Below, one piece after another: positions 44,206-55,022 of a stretch of 64,000 nt of DNA. The notes under the pieces were generated by a model. That model worked only from the letters and a program-made list of their open reading frames with translations. It did no database searches and was not told the DNA's origin. The DNA is taken from contig WNNJ02002384.1 in assembly GCA_012934845.2 (NCBI GenBank), positions 1-64,000 on the forward strand, read 5' to 3'. Source of the DNA: Pomphorhynchus laevis. Taxonomy: Eukaryota > Acanthocephala > Palaeacanthocephala > Echinorhynchida > Pomphorhynchidae. The translations under genes were made by a program, and so were the position numbers. Each line of letters opens with the position of its first letter. Position 1 is the stretch's first letter.

Positions 44206-44599
44206 TTTTGGGGGTATTGTAAAAATTTTATTTCTCAGAATTGGTTGTTAAGACAAAATATTTCCACAAAAAGAATTCCAGAAGTAATTTATCTCAAAAA
44301 ATGAAAAATAGGTAGTAAAAATTTTATGATAATATTTTAAAAGAAAAACGACACATTTACTTATAATTTATTTTAGGATTTTTGAGAGATTATGTGGAAA
44401 TTTTATAATAAATGTGGCGCGCCAGGCGCGCCCCCATGCCACAGGCGACCCCCTGGGGTCGTTCAAAATAAAAATATTTTTTAATGTTAAATTTTTTTCA
44501 TTCTTGACATAGAAACAATTTCGATTTCTTCTCCATTCTCTATTTTAACTCTGTCTTCTGATAATATTTCTGTTATTTTCACTTCTTTAGAAAAAAATG

Positions 44600-45030
44600 A
44601 TGAGAGTTTTAGCTTTTTCGTCTCGGAGTTGTCGTCTCGGAGTTGTTGTCAACGGATGTGCTTGTATACACGTAACACACTCGGAGACAACTTTGCGAAT
44701 GATATCTCTGTGTATTTTGAAAAAATAATCATTGCATTTTGCCTCAAACCTGTTCATTTCAAAATGGTGTTCTTTATGAAACAATCTTGTTTCGTGTTCC
44801 ATTTATTCCCTCTGATCTGAATGAAAAACTTTTTTATGCAGGCCTTCGTTATCTCTAAGATATAAAACCTCGTCAAGTAACATGAAGGCCTTCGCTTTCC
44901 GCTTCATTCTTTTTTTTTGCTTCTTTTGGCAAAACTACTTCTGCACCTCTGTCCTTTATAAACAATATAATATTGTCGTATTCCTCCTTGTTCTCTACAT
45001 TTGACACCATAAGGGATAAATCAATAACAT
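44600..45030 (-). pseudogene. Integrase zinc-binding fragment (KRBA2/Ginger-like), fossil
   Basis: Short stretches resemble the H2C2 zinc-binding region found ahead of integrase cores in Ginger-type transposons and KRBA2-like proteins. The integrase core itself is not visible. The fragment is broken, with a small number of breaks. Confidence 0.45.
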
Positions 45031-45084
45031 TTTTATGGTTTGAAATCATAGCAATATTTTATTTTATTTTTTGTTGCTTACAAC

Positions 45085-45160
45085 GTGCTTTGGCGTAGTG
45101 GTAAGTTTTCTCTCTACCAAATTGACTGTTCTGGTTCGAGTCTTGATGGGGGCTATTTTT
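45085..45160 (+). other. tRNA-like segment (A and B boxes)
   Basis: TGGCGTAGTGGTAAG (about 45100) matches the tRNA A box and GGTTCGAGTCT (about 45133) the B box, 33 bases apart as in a real tRNA. The T-arm and acceptor do not pair well, so it is a tRNA pseudogene or an internal pol III promoter captured by the nested element, not a functional tRNA. Confidence 0.45.
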
Positions 45161-45546
45161 AATATTTCTCAAAAACAACCCCAATTTCCCTTCAAAAATA
45201 GCATGGGGGTCGCCTGTGGCATGGGGTCGCCCCTGGCGCGCCACAATAAATTTATACACGTATTGTGATTTCAGTAATATTATAGCGATTTGTGTTATGT
45301 TTTAAAAGGGTATTTTAAAATGAAAACTAAAAGGATAAATTTTAATTGGCTATTTCGTGCTTACTTATAATCTTAAATATGTGTTGTTGTTTTTTTTGTA
45401 ATGAAGATAAAATTTACATTTTTTCACCGACCCCCACCTCTCTTTCATGGACCCCCTTTTAATCAAAAATTCTCTACCGCCCCCTGAATCGTCAAACAGG
45501 CCCAAAGGGGGCGCTACGGACCACTTTGAGAAACACTGATATAGAG

Positions 45547-46720
45547 AGAGAGGAAGAGGAGTTTAAATGAACACAGAAAGAATGTTTGGAGAGATAAGAT
45601 GTGAACCAGGCTACAGAAGAAAACTAAAAAACCATAGTTGTTATGAGAATAGGATATAATGATAGACAATGTCGAATGCATCAGATAAGTCAAGAGAGAT
45701 TATGACACTACCTATTTTCATATAGCCGGCTTGAAGTAGATCACTGCAAACTTTTTGATAAACGAGTTCAATGGAGATATTAAGACGGAACGTGTGTTAA
45801 AGATGAGTGTAGATATTTGAGGAGACAAGGTATATATTGACTTGAAATAACACAAGACACGAAGCTTATATAAGGTTGTAGAAGAGAAATTGTGCGGTAT
45901 ATGGGAGCAAAAGATCAAGAGACAGTTTCTTTAGAAGATGACATGAAAAACCTTAAGGAGTTTAGATAATGTTGGAGAAAGAGAAATCAGGCGGTATGAA
46001 TATGGTAGCAAAGGATCGAGATACGGTTTCTTTAGAAGAGAACGTACTATACTAGCTTTTTAGTTCTTTGGAAAAGTGCAGCTACGAATGGAGCAGTTGA
46101 AAAGGTAGTAAGGAATGGAGATACAATGAAATGAATATATTTAAGTACAATCGTTGGAATAGGGTCGGTAGGCTAAGCGGTGTTAGCATAGAGAGAAAAG
46201 AGAAACTTAGATAATTTTCTAGAAGAAACATGAAGATAGAATAACTCAGGAAGAAATTTGCATAATGAGCAATACAATGATTGATGATTTACCTGGATAG
46301 AGGAGATGATCGTAGTAATTTTAGACTGAAAATAAAAGTAGAACTTGTGAGGATCGATAGAGTGAACATTGGAAGTGCGAGCAAGAGAATTAAAGGTTTT
46401 CCAAGTATACTTTTGATCAGGTGATGATGCGATCTTAATTTACCCTAAAAGTTTACATTTATCATGTAGAAGAGAGTGATGGGAGTGTTGAATATTTAAG
46501 TAATGAGCACGATGACTAGAGATAGCAGTGTGACCACGTTTGACAAAACGAAGAAAAACTCCAAAATTAAAATAATCACATAGAATGCGCTTAAAAATTC
46601 TACATTCAGAGTTGAACTAAGGTGCACATTAGGAGCGTTCATGAATTCGAGACTGACGAAACAAAATATAATTGAGGATCAAATCTTTGCTTTTGAGTGT
46701 CACATTTTTTAATAATTTTT
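45547..46720 (-). pseudogene. Old L2-like LINE RT relic, interrupted by the hAT
   Basis: Plus-strand text such as GACAATGTCGAATGCATC, 'AGATTATGACACTACC' and 'GCAAACTTTTTGATAAACG' tracks the antisense RT region of B2 (37980-38060) with about 25-30% divergence. Farther on, 46190-46720 tracks the linker and endonuclease end. A small part continues on the other side of the hAT at about 42230-42266. No open frame remains. Confidence 0.6.
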
Positions 46721-47044
46721 CATCTCCTCGACATCGATCTTATCATATAAAAGATTGTTGAAAGTGATAAATTAAACCGTACTCTAAAGCAGATAGTTCC
46801 AATAAAATCTTACGATTTTATTTTGCTACATCACCGAACGTTAATCATTCATTAATTTAAATGAACACTTTTATAAATAGCACCACGAATATTTCAGACT
46901 TTCAACAATAGCCACGAACTTTTTCCCTTGTGACTGAGTTCTGTGAGAAACGAGCAGCGTATTCCAGAAAAATGCAATTGGTCTACCCTTCTGATTAAGT
47001 ACTGCGCTTTTAGTATAGTTTGACAAATCGGTCTACCGTCAATA
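46721..47044. other. Unassigned spacer
   Basis: No feature supported. Confidence 0.4.
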
Positions 47045-48911
47045 TTTATTATTACAAACAAGCATTGGCTATAAAGCCGTTTGCTCGATCACAAAAAAAA
47101 CAACATTAAATACACCAAAATCAACATAAAAATATCAATAAAAGGGGTAATCTTTATTATTCCCGCCGTTAATCGTCCAATTTACTACAGCAGTCTTGAA
47201 TGTCTTAACGTCTGTGGTCATCACGATTTCCAACGGTAGTCGATTCCAAGCATTTGCACAACGATGAGACAACCAATCCAACCGTGAACTGCGACCATGG
47301 GGCGATATCCTCAACAACAGGTGATGGCCTCTGTGGCATAGTCTATCGTTGATAACCACCGAATGGGTAGGATATCCATCCAAACCGTTGGCGATATGCC
47401 ACATTACTAACATATCTATCATGTACAGTCTTTAGTCCACAGTCATCATACCCAAAGTTTTAATTCTGTCGCGATAACTCACATGAGAACAACTCGAACA
47501 CAGTTTGCTGCCACGACGAAGAATATTTTCTAAGTCATTCAACTCTTTTTTGGACGTTGGAAAACTGGCTTGTATCGCGAACTCAATATGTGGTCTCACA
47601 AGTGCATTAAATAGAATTCTAAAACATGTGGGTGACACAAACTTGAAGCAGTTTTTTTATCAAGTACATCATTCTTCTGGCAGACGCGCATCTACGTTCA
47701 GTGTTCATTCTAGACTTCAAAGAAGAATGAGTTATGATACCAAGGTCTCGTACATGAGATGCACAATTAATTATTTGAGATCCTATAGTATATCGGGCAG
47801 GTACAGAACTATACCCGAAACGAAGGTGAACGCACTTAGATACGTTCAATAGTTTCCTGTATGCCTACTCAAAAGTTCTATCCTATCAATATCACTTTGC
47901 AGAAACTCTACATCCTTCGGAGAATCAATTGTGCTCCACACTTTCAAGTCATCTGCGAAAGCAAGATATAGGCATTGCAGTTTACTCAGCAGAGAGTTGA
48001 TGAAAATGTCAAAAAGTAATAGGCCAAGCACAGTCCCCTAAGGAACCCCTGAAGTCACACTACGCGGAGAATAAAAATAATCACAACCCGTACTATTTCG
48101 GCTGTACTAGACGACCAAAATCAAAAGATAACGAACAGAAATCCAAATTCTTGTCTAATAATTTCAAAAATTATTATTTTTAATGAATTATTATCTAAAA
48201 CACAACTAATTTCAAACTATATGCTTGAATATTTATTATATAAATAATAATTTAAATTATAAATTGATTGTTCACTCATATTGTATTATTTTATTAGTGG
48301 AGAGAGTGAAGAAAATATTTATTTAATCTCGAATTTTCAATAGCCTACTGCTATCATCATCAGGAGTAAATGTTACAAAAAATATTTTTACAATTTAAGT
48401 ATTTTCAAAGCTGTCAACTGCATACTTCGTTTGGCGCAGAAGAACAAAGACGTCAATTGTACGTTTTACATTGCGCAGCGGATCAAACGACTAAATGAGT
48501 ATCCTCCATCATATCCCCCATAGAAGTATGATCACCGAATTGAATGGTTACATGGTCACTCAATCCCAGAGGAGATACATAGCGTATGTCACAAACATGA
48601 TCACGATTTCCAGAAAAGAATATATCAAGTATAGATGAACTATTGCCGCATACTCTGGTAGGACTGGTCAGTAATTGGACGAGTAATAAATAGTGAGTCA
48701 AGAATTGCCGTATTTGAGTTTCAGAAGCATTGCAATGATCAATACTAAAACCACCAACATCACTAACCACAACACTCGGAATGTTAAAATCACCAGATAG
48801 GATGAAAAGACGATAATGCTGTCATGAATTAAGAAGCACGTTACCAGTACATCGTCAAAACCAGATGATTTAAGAGTTCTATAAAGGACAGCAAGCCAAA
48901 ATCTAAGTTCA
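47045..48911 (-). pseudogene. CR1-like LINE relic C2, 3' part
   Basis: On the minus strand, 48770-48483 gives the endonuclease end ('TSPTRVCGNSSSILDIFFS', 'LGLSDHVTIQF'). 48031-47846 has RT motif C 'LAFADDLKVW', 47849-47619 the thumb, and 47638-47135 the C-terminal region 'CANAWNRLPLEIV..DVKTFKTAV'. The 3' end has TAATAATAAATATT near 47045-47060. A stretch at 48110-48360 is AT-rich insertion DNA with one hammerhead-like half motif (48339-48368, minus). Many breaks. Confidence 0.7.
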
Positions 48912-49020
48912 GATAATTATTATTATTATTATTTCGACAAACAGACGAGCAAAGCTCACAGTTGCACTGTTAAAAAAAAGTAAAGAAAAAGTAAAGAAAA
49001 AAAAGACTCAAAAACAAAAG

Positions 49021-50838
49021 TCACAAAAGTTTATGTTTGAATGCTGAAACCGATCTTGAGTTGACAATTTCTTCACTTAATCGGTTCCACTTACTTACGA
49101 TTCGGTGTCCAAATTGTACAGTTTTAGAGCGTATAACTCGGCGATGGGCTAAAGTAAAATTGTGTCCACGCAAAGCCCGACTTTTCCGAACAGTCATCAA
49201 TTCTCTTAAGACGTGATTTCCTTTGTGTAAAGCTTCCCATGTTGAACACATATCTCGCCGAAACCGAAGGTCGCTTATAGAAACCATACCAAGTTTTTTT
49301 AGCCTTTCATTATAAGGTAAGGCTTTAACTGAATTTACGAGCTTAGTTGCCCGGCGCAGCACATTTTCAATTCTACTTTTCTCGTATACTGTTCTTGGGA
49401 ACGAACATTGTGATGCATAGGTAAGATGACTGATCACAAATGCGTTGGCGAGTGCTCTAAATGAAACTGGACTCAACACACTAAAAGTTCTACGAATCAT
49501 CCCAACCATTCGATTTGCTTTCGAGCAAGCCAACTCAGTATTCCAACTAGTCGAAAAATCATTCGCAACTACTATTCCAAGGTCGCTAAGACGAGTTACT
49601 ACTTTAATGTTCTGATCCTCAAGATGATAAGTTGGATACACACTATGACTGCGTGATTGTAAACGCATACAAGCACACTTTGATATATTCAGTGACAGAC
49701 CATTCATATAAGCCCAGTTGGAAATGCTGTCGATATCCGATTGAACTAGCACCGTGTCCGAATCTGACCGGATAGCCTGCCAAATTTTTAGGTCGTCTGC
49801 ATATAAAAGAGAGTGTGAGTTCAAAATGGAAGGAAGGTCATTAATGAAAATACAGAATAACAATGGGCCGAGGACCGAACCCTGCGGAACTCCAACATTG
49901 ACCGGATAAGGATCAGAAAGAGAACCATTTACAACAACCTGATAGAATCTGTTAGATAAAAATTCTTTTATCCAGCGAATAATAAGTGGATCAATGTTTA
50001 GAGCACGCATTTTCTGAATCAAGATGTCATGTGGAACCATATCAAACGCTTTTGAAAAATCAAAAAATACTATATCAACATCAAAGCCCTTATCAACTGA
50101 CGAACCCCAGCTATTCTGGGCAATCAAGAGATTAGTGATTGTTGAGCGATCCCTTCGAAATCCATGTTGATTGTTACACAATAATTTGTTGGATTCTAAA
50201 TAATCGCTTAGAATGCGGTATATTATCCTTTCCAAAACTCGACAGAATACACACGTTAGACTTATCGGGCGATAATTTTCAACTGAAGATGGATCACCTT
50301 TCTTCAAAATAGGCCTTATCAACGAAAGTTTCCAATTCATCGGGACACAACCGAAGTACAAGGAGGCGACACAAATCCAATATAGTGGTATGCCGATAAC
50401 ATCAGCGATATTCTTGAGAAATACCTGTGGTAAACGATCAGGACAAATAGAACCTGATGATTTAAGCCGCTTGAGCTCTAGCACTACATCATTAACAGAA
50501 AACATCTGAAGAATGTTTATATTCGATGGACAGTACGAGGCATAGGTGACGGAGGAGGATTTACGAACTCCTATGCAAAAATGTTGAGCGAAAGCATTCG
50601 CTATGTCATCATATTTAATCAATGTGCAACCATCAGTATCAACAAGTGAACCAATGTGTTTATTTTTGTTGTTGAAATTAGCATAATTGAATACGGATTT
50701 AGGATTATGAATTGACATTTGAGCAATTTTCTCTTCAAATTGACATTGTTTGAAGCGTTTAAGAAATGTGAACCGATTTCTGGCCTCTTTATACCTACAG
50801 TAATCAATACTATTATTAGAAAACAACTGGAATTTCAT
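49021..50838 (-). CDS. CR1-like LINE C1 ORF2, RT part (605 aa)
   Basis: RT motifs in order: 'WKLSLIRPILKKGDPSSVENYRPISLTCVFCRVLERII', 'NNQHGFRRDRST', motif A 'VFFDFSKAFDMVPHDIL', motif B 'NVGVPQGSVLGPLLFCIFINDL', motif C 'LLYADDLKIW', 'ISKCACMRL', 'DLGIVVANDFS', and the CR1-type C-terminus 'LPYNERLKKLGMVSISDLRFRRDM' and 'FGHRIVSKWNRLSEEIVNSRSVSAFKHKL'. All catalytic residues are present. It would copy element RNA at a nick. It is separated from the endonuclease by one frameshift at 50835-50838, the only break in ORF2. Confidence 0.9.
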   Translation of the reverse strand: MKFQLFSNNSIDYCRYKEARNRFTFLKRFKQCQFEEKIAQMSIHNPKSVFNYANFNNKNKHIGSLVDTDGCTLIKYDDIANAFAQHFCIGVRKSSSVTYASYCPSNINILQMFSVNDVVLELKRLKSSGSICPDRLPQVFLKNIADVIGIPLYWICVASLYFGCVPMNWKLSLIRPILKKGDPSSVENYRPISLTCVFCRVLERIIYRILSDYLESNKLLCNNQHGFRRDRSTITNLLIAQNSWGSSVDKGFDVDIVFFDFSKAFDMVPHDILIQKMRALNIDPLIIRWIKEFLSNRFYQVVVNGSLSDPYPVNVGVPQGSVLGPLLFCIFINDLPSILNSHSLLYADDLKIWQAIRSDSDTVLVQSDIDSISNWAYMNGLSLNISKCACMRLQSRSHSVYPTYHLEDQNIKVVTRLSDLGIVVANDFSTSWNTELACSKANRMVGMIRRTFSVLSPVSFRALANAFVISHLTYASQCSFPRTVYEKSRIENVLRRATKLVNSVKALPYNERLKKLGMVSISDLRFRRDMCSTWEALHKGNHVLRELMTVRKSRALRGHNFTLAHRRVIRSKTVQFGHRIVSKWNRLSEEIVNSRSVSAFKHKLL

Positions 50839-51968
50839 TTTTTTAATTTTAAAGCATTCTTTAACTCTTTGTCAAACCAAGGTTTATGGTGTATACGATT
50901 TGCAACGGTTTTACGGGGCGAAAATCGTATGAGTAATTCCTTAAGGGTGGCTTCTAACTGATAGCATGCCTTATCAACCCCAACATAAAACGGACTGAGC
51001 CATGAAATACTTAATAGATTCTGACGCACAAGTTCGAAGTTAGTTTTAAAATAATTTAAAGAATTCTGTTGTAATCTACAAGCTGAAGGACGTGTAAAAT
51101 CTGAGTAGAAATTGAGAACACAGTGATCTGACCTACCCAAAGGATCGGAGTGCGTAACTTTGTGTATAATGTATTTATTCGATGTTAGACAAATATCAAG
51201 TAGCGATTGATTTTCTTGGGAAAATCGGGTAAATTTTGAAACATGTTGGGTAAGGTTTAGCGAGTTAATCATATCAAGAAATAATGATGTGGACGGACTA
51301 CACACAGAAGATGTGTAGGTGTTCCAATCTACTGTCGCTAAGTTGAAATCACCAACTATAAAAAGATTTGGTTTGGAACCAAACTCTAGAATGTAATCGA
51401 TCAAGCAACAAACATCTGAAGTGGGATTGCGATAGATTAAGCCTAAAGTCACTGAACCAATGGTAGGAAGAGACACACTACCCCACAATAACTCGATTCC
51501 ATCGGACGCTCGTACATCTAGCAATTTAAACACTAAACTATTATGCACATAGATAATCACTCCACCACCCTTGCAGATAGATCTGTCAACTCGATAAGAT
51601 GTATAATTTTCAATCCAGATCTCAGCATCAGTAATTCTATCATGAAGCCATGTTTCAGTAATAGCAACTAATAGCGGATGCGAATTCTCAATGCGGAGTT
51701 TTAATTCGTCAATTTTTGGAAGAAGACTACGGGCGTTCGTATATAATAACAAACATTCTAAGCTTAAGGGTAGAGTCTGCTGAGCCAACGATATCGGTAT
51801 GTATGACTGATAATCCTCGCTACGTCGCTCAAGAGCCGACCACAATGGGGAGGAGTAATGGACAATATTTCTTAAACATTTATTATCCACATATGAAATA
51901 TTTGAAATTACCAATGACTTATGAGCGGCGGAGGAAGGATTGAATGATCTACCTGTAGAGGCATCCAA
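50835..51968 (-). CDS. CR1-like LINE C1 ORF2, APE endonuclease part (377 aa)
   Basis: The endonuclease shows 'LLLYTNARSLLPKIDELKLRIE', 'LLVAITETWLHDRI' (catalytic E), 'YTSYRVDRSICKGGGVIIYV', 'VTLGLIYRNPTSD', 'NLFIVGDFNLATVDW', 'SLLDICLTSN' and 'HSDPLGRSDHCVLNF' (SDH). These are all expected for a CR1 endonuclease. The linker 'HHKPWFDKELKNALKLKK' ends at the frameshift into the RT part. It nicks target DNA to prime reverse transcription. The ATG at 51968 precedes the domain. Confidence 0.88.
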   Translation of the reverse strand: MDASTGRSFNPSSAAHKSLVISNISYVDNKCLRNIVHYSSPLWSALERRSEDYQSYIPISLAQQTLPLSLECLLLYTNARSLLPKIDELKLRIENSHPLLVAITETWLHDRITDAEIWIENYTSYRVDRSICKGGGVIIYVHNSLVFKLLDVRASDGIELLWGSVSLPTIGSVTLGLIYRNPTSDVCCLIDYILEFGSKPNLFIVGDFNLATVDWNTYTSSVCSPSTSLFLDMINSLNLTQHVSKFTRFSQENQSLLDICLTSNKYIIHKVTHSDPLGRSDHCVLNFYSDFTRPSACRLQQNSLNYFKTNFELVRQNLLSISWLSPFYVGVDKACYQLEATLKELLIRFSPRKTVANRIHHKPWFDKELKNALKLKK

Positions 51969-52373
51969 TGTATTTGAGTCTTCCTCCGCACAACCTGAAA
52001 ATTTCGAATTGTCAAGTTTGACTCACCAGCTTCAATACGAGACTTCAAACACTGTTTGGCTTCACGTAGATGCTTACGTTCATTCACGTCGAGATCTTTT
52101 AACAATCTTGCAGACGAACCTTGGAGACGATAAGAGTTCCTAAAGATGGTCTTAACGGCTTTTGGATCTGTCAGAATGGCTTTTAGCAGTCTAGGACGAT
52201 CGTTAATTTTCCTCCCTATGCGGAATAAAGCAACTATTTTAATACTAGATACTATCTCTTCTGGGGATTGTGCCAAAACTATCGTGAGAATATTACGTAC
52301 CCTCGACAAATCTTCATTTAGTCGGTTTTGGATATTGACAGAGCTTGATTCCGACACATTGGCGAAAATAATA
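51969..52373 (-). pseudogene. CR1-like LINE C1 ORF1, C-terminal half
   Basis: The piece reads IIFANVSESSSVNIQNRLNEDLSRVRNI, 'FRIGRKINDRPRLLKAIL', 'RLLKDLDVNERKHLREAKQCLKSRIEAGESNLTIRNFQVV'. It is homologous to the ORF1 piece of C2 (52889-53284). The 'LTIRNFQVV' ending echoes the ORF1 C-terminus of the L2-like copies. It looks like an ORF1 RNA-binding domain and is N-terminally truncated. Confidence 0.7.
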
Positions 52374-53520
52374 GAACGCAAAGGATCATGCTGTTTACGT
52401 CTAACACCATACACTCACAAGTTCCTTCACTGTTGGAGTACTCGACCGAACCGACTGCAACCGCTCCGTGAGCTAAATAGATGGCAACATCACTCCCGCG
52501 ATGAACATCACACCTATCTGACCGAGTTACGGTATAACCCTCAATATTAATTGTAGCATCACCAATCCCACTATGCAGCCACGACTCAGATACGGCGAAT
52601 GCGTCAAACTTTTTTGTAGTCAACATAATGCGAAGATCATCCAGATTAGAAGTTAAGCTACAAATGTTAAAATAGCCAATGAGAAGAGCACGCTTATTTG
52701 CAGAAGCTTCAATAGCCGTTTTCACCAAACTGAAATCCACAAGGGAACCCACAGATATAGAACCAGCACTCAAAGGTCCATGCAGATTGGATGCCAACGC
52801 ACAAATGGCTTTCGTTGGCAAACACGAAAATTTCTGACACAAATCCACCTCACCTTCGCCACGACTGCGGGCAAGCTCCTGCTTAGCATTAAATACGCTC
52901 TTCGTGAGAAAGATCCTTTAGAATACGAACATGTTGATTTTTTAGTCTGAATCCTCGATTTAAGAGGGACTTAGCTTCAATAGTTGATCCGAGGATAACC
53001 TTTAGAAGCCTAGGATAGTTATCAGATGTTTTCTTACCAAGTCGAAACTTACTCCTGACAGTTAACTTGGACACAATATCTCGATTCGAATAGTCGAACA
53101 TGGTGGAAATAATGGCACTGACTGCATCAACGTCAGTATTCAAACGAGTTAGCGAAACGCTACTTGCAGATTCACTTAAATTTACAAACAACACACAACA
53201 AGACCTGTCAAAGTCCTTATGTCGGGTACGTTTATTAGATTCAGATTCAACATGCGCACAGTCTGACGAAATTGACTTGGACAATGACGCCCCGGGTCAC
53301 AGCGATCAAGTTCCCCTTCAGTGTCATTCACTTTATCATTATTACATGTGTCAAAAGAGCTGCAACCGATGTTGTCACTTAGGCTTTCTGTAGTTATTCT
53401 TTGTTGAAGTTCGGATCCACATCCGTGCTTGGTCAATACGGACATGGGTGATCGAGAACCAGTTATAATTGGTTCCGTCCCGCTACTGCTTGACTGCATG
53501 TTGAGCCGGTTTATATAATA
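52374..53520 (-). pseudogene. CR1-like LINE relic C2, 5' part (ORF1 and endonuclease start)
   Basis: On the minus strand, 53499-53182 is an acidic and Ser-rich ORF1 start. 53284-52889 holds the ORF1 domain 'CCVLFVNLSESASSVSLTRLNTDVDAV', 'FRLGKKTSDNYPRLLKVIL' and 'RILKDLSHEER'. 52848-52420 begins the endonuclease with 'ALLIGYFNICSLTSNLDDLRIML', 'DAFAVSESWLHSGIGD' and 'YTVTRSDRCDVHRGSDVAIYL'. The endonuclease stops where C1 begins, and a CR1 endonuclease continues at 48911. C1 may therefore have landed in C2, although no TSD is visible. Confidence 0.65.
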
Positions 53521-53729
53521 CTAATGTGGACGTCCGTTTGTCCATATTGACATGGTTGCCGATTAGTGCTGTTTGGGCATATTACAAGGTCATCATTTCC
53601 GATAGTGACATCGGTAGAGAGGATGTTACAACCATAAGATGATGTTTTACATACTCGCTATTCATTTATAATGATATTTGCTTCACATGACTGATTCGGC
53701 GTTGCTAGTTTGTGAGCATAATATATAGT
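53521..53729. other. Unassigned spacer
   Basis: No feature supported; possibly a LINE leader. Confidence 0.35.
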
Positions 53730-54085
53730 GCACCAAAATCCACAATAATAAGGTCGTTGCTGTAAAGATTCACGTCGACCTGCTTCACTTTTATCAATGT
53801 CCATACATTGCAACCATCGCAGTCACACCCAATCTCGAGCTGAACATAGTCGTCAATACGTTTTACCCCGCTTGGTTTACGAGATTTTAATTCTATTTGT
53901 AGATAAACAGATATCTTTGATTTAGAATTTTGGATGGTGTCAATATCTTGAGATATTTTTCTAGCAATTCGAATTTGTGAAAATGGCGTTATAATGCTAC
54001 CGCTATTGAAAAGTGCATTCGTTTGATAGAAACATTCGTATGATAGAAACAGATTAACTCTAAAAATTCCGCGAGCGGAGCGAGC
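53730..54085 (-). pseudogene. L2-like LINE 5' end: leader and ORF1 start
   Basis: On the minus strand, GTTCCGCTCGCTCCGCTCGC (about 54072-54090) matches the leader of B2 (41110-41135). Downstream, 53880-53740 encodes 'VKRIDDYVQLEIGCDCDGCNVWTLIKVKQVD', the same zinc cluster as B2 'FEVGCDYKDCDVWTLVRVK'. The rest of the LINE is absent, so this is an unusual 3'-truncated fragment. The minisatellite lies immediately upstream of it. Confidence 0.6.
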
Positions 54086-55022
54086 GGAACTGGATTGATC
54101 TGGAACTTGATTGATCTGGAACTGGATTGATCTGGAACTGGATTGATCTGGAACTGGATTGATCTGGAACTGGAACTGGATTGATCTGGAACTGGATTGA
54201 TCTGGAACTGGATTGATCTGGAACTGGATTGATCTGGAACTGGATTGATCTGGAACTGAATTGATCTGGAACTGGATTGATCTGGAACTGGATTGATCTG
54301 GAACTGGATTGATCTGGAACTGGATTGATCTGGAACTGGATTGATCTGGAACTGGATTGATCTGGAACTGGATTGATCTGGAACTGGATTGATCTGGAAC
54401 TGGATTGATCTGGAACTGGATTGATCTGGAACTGGATTGATCTGGAACTGGATTGATCTGGAACTGGATTGATCTGGAACTGGATTGATCTGGAACTGGA
54501 TTGATCTGGAACTGGATTGATCTGGAACTGGATTGATCTGGAACTGGATTGATCTGGAACTGGATTGATCTGGAACTGGATTGATCTGGAACTGGATTGA
54601 TCTGGAACTGGATTGATCTGGAACTGGATTGATCTGGAACTGGATTGATCTGGAACTGGATTGATCTGGAACTGGATTGATCTGGAACTGGATTGATCTG
54701 GAACTGGATTGATCTGGAACTGGATTGATCTGGAACTGGATTGATCTGGAACTGGATTGATCTGGAACTGGATTGATCTGGAACTGGATTGATCTGGAAC
54801 TGGATTGATCTGGAACTGGATTGATCTGGAACTGGATTGATCTGGAACTGGATTGATCTGGAACTGGATTGATCTGGAACTGGATTGATCTGGAAATGGA
54901 TTGATCCGGAACTGGATTGACTGAAACTGGATTGATATGGAACTGGATTGATCTGGAACTGGATTAATCTGGAACTGGATTGATATGGAACTGGATTGAT
55001 CTGGAACTGGATTTATCTGGAA
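54086..55022. repeat. 16-bp minisatellite, about 58 copies
   Basis: The unit GATCTGGAACTGGATT is tandemly repeated with near-perfect homogeneity in the centre and more variants at both ends. Its reverse complement, AATCCAGTTCCAGATC, is present once in the leader of L2-like LINE A1 (about 4919-4934). The array therefore probably grew out of a LINE 5' leader. Confidence 0.95.

Larger units (their letters stand above)
44414..45244. mobile_element. Ginger-like DNA transposon remnant, nested in the hAT
   Basis: Near-identical inverted ends of about 37 bases (TGTGGCGCGCCAGG...CCATGCCACAGGCGACCCC) lie at 44413-44455 and 45203-45245. Repeats of A/T bases flank them (ATAAA, or AATAAAT if the ends are drawn one base shorter). 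TGTGG...CCACA ends fit the TGTNR rule reported for Ginger transposons. Inside, the minus strand shows an integrase-type zinc-binding segment (H-x3-H ... C-x2-C) near 44640-44800. The element is a broken fossil. Old but still recognisable. Confidence 0.6.
42275..45538 (-). mobile_element. hAT DNA transposon with intact-looking transposase
   Basis: The ends CAGTGTTCCTCAAA (42275) and, on the other strand, CAGTGTTTCTCAAA (45538) are hAT-type terminal inverted repeats with 8-bp TSDs. Subterminal ...GCCCCCTTTG motifs are shared by both ends. The transposase fills 42439-44205 on the minus strand. An 831-bp secondary element (44414-45244) sits inside; without it the hAT is about 2.4 kb, a normal size. 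It interrupts an old antisense L2-like LINE: TGTGGTACACCGTGCGAGAT at 42241 joins 45547 as in B2 at 37820-37880. Confidence 0.93.
48912..52373 (-). mobile_element. CR1-like LINE C1, 5'-truncated, young
   Basis: The 3' end is an (ATT)n tail at 48912-48934 on the plus strand, typical of CR1-group elements. The 5' end truncates in ORF1 at about 52373. ORF2 is open except for one frame change at about 50836. It lies next to an older CR1 endonuclease on both sides. I could not identify a clean TSD. Confidence 0.85.

Noticed and set aside
45085-45160. Functional tRNA gene
   Set aside because: A and B boxes are present, but the T-stem and acceptor stem do not pair.
52374-52420. TSD for the CR1 LINE C1
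   Set aside because: The flanks at 52374 and 48911 are only loosely similar, so I cannot claim a duplication or prove that both CR1 relics were one element.
54086-55022. Tandem array as a CRISPR
   Set aside because: Units are contiguous with no unique spacers, in a eukaryotic setting.
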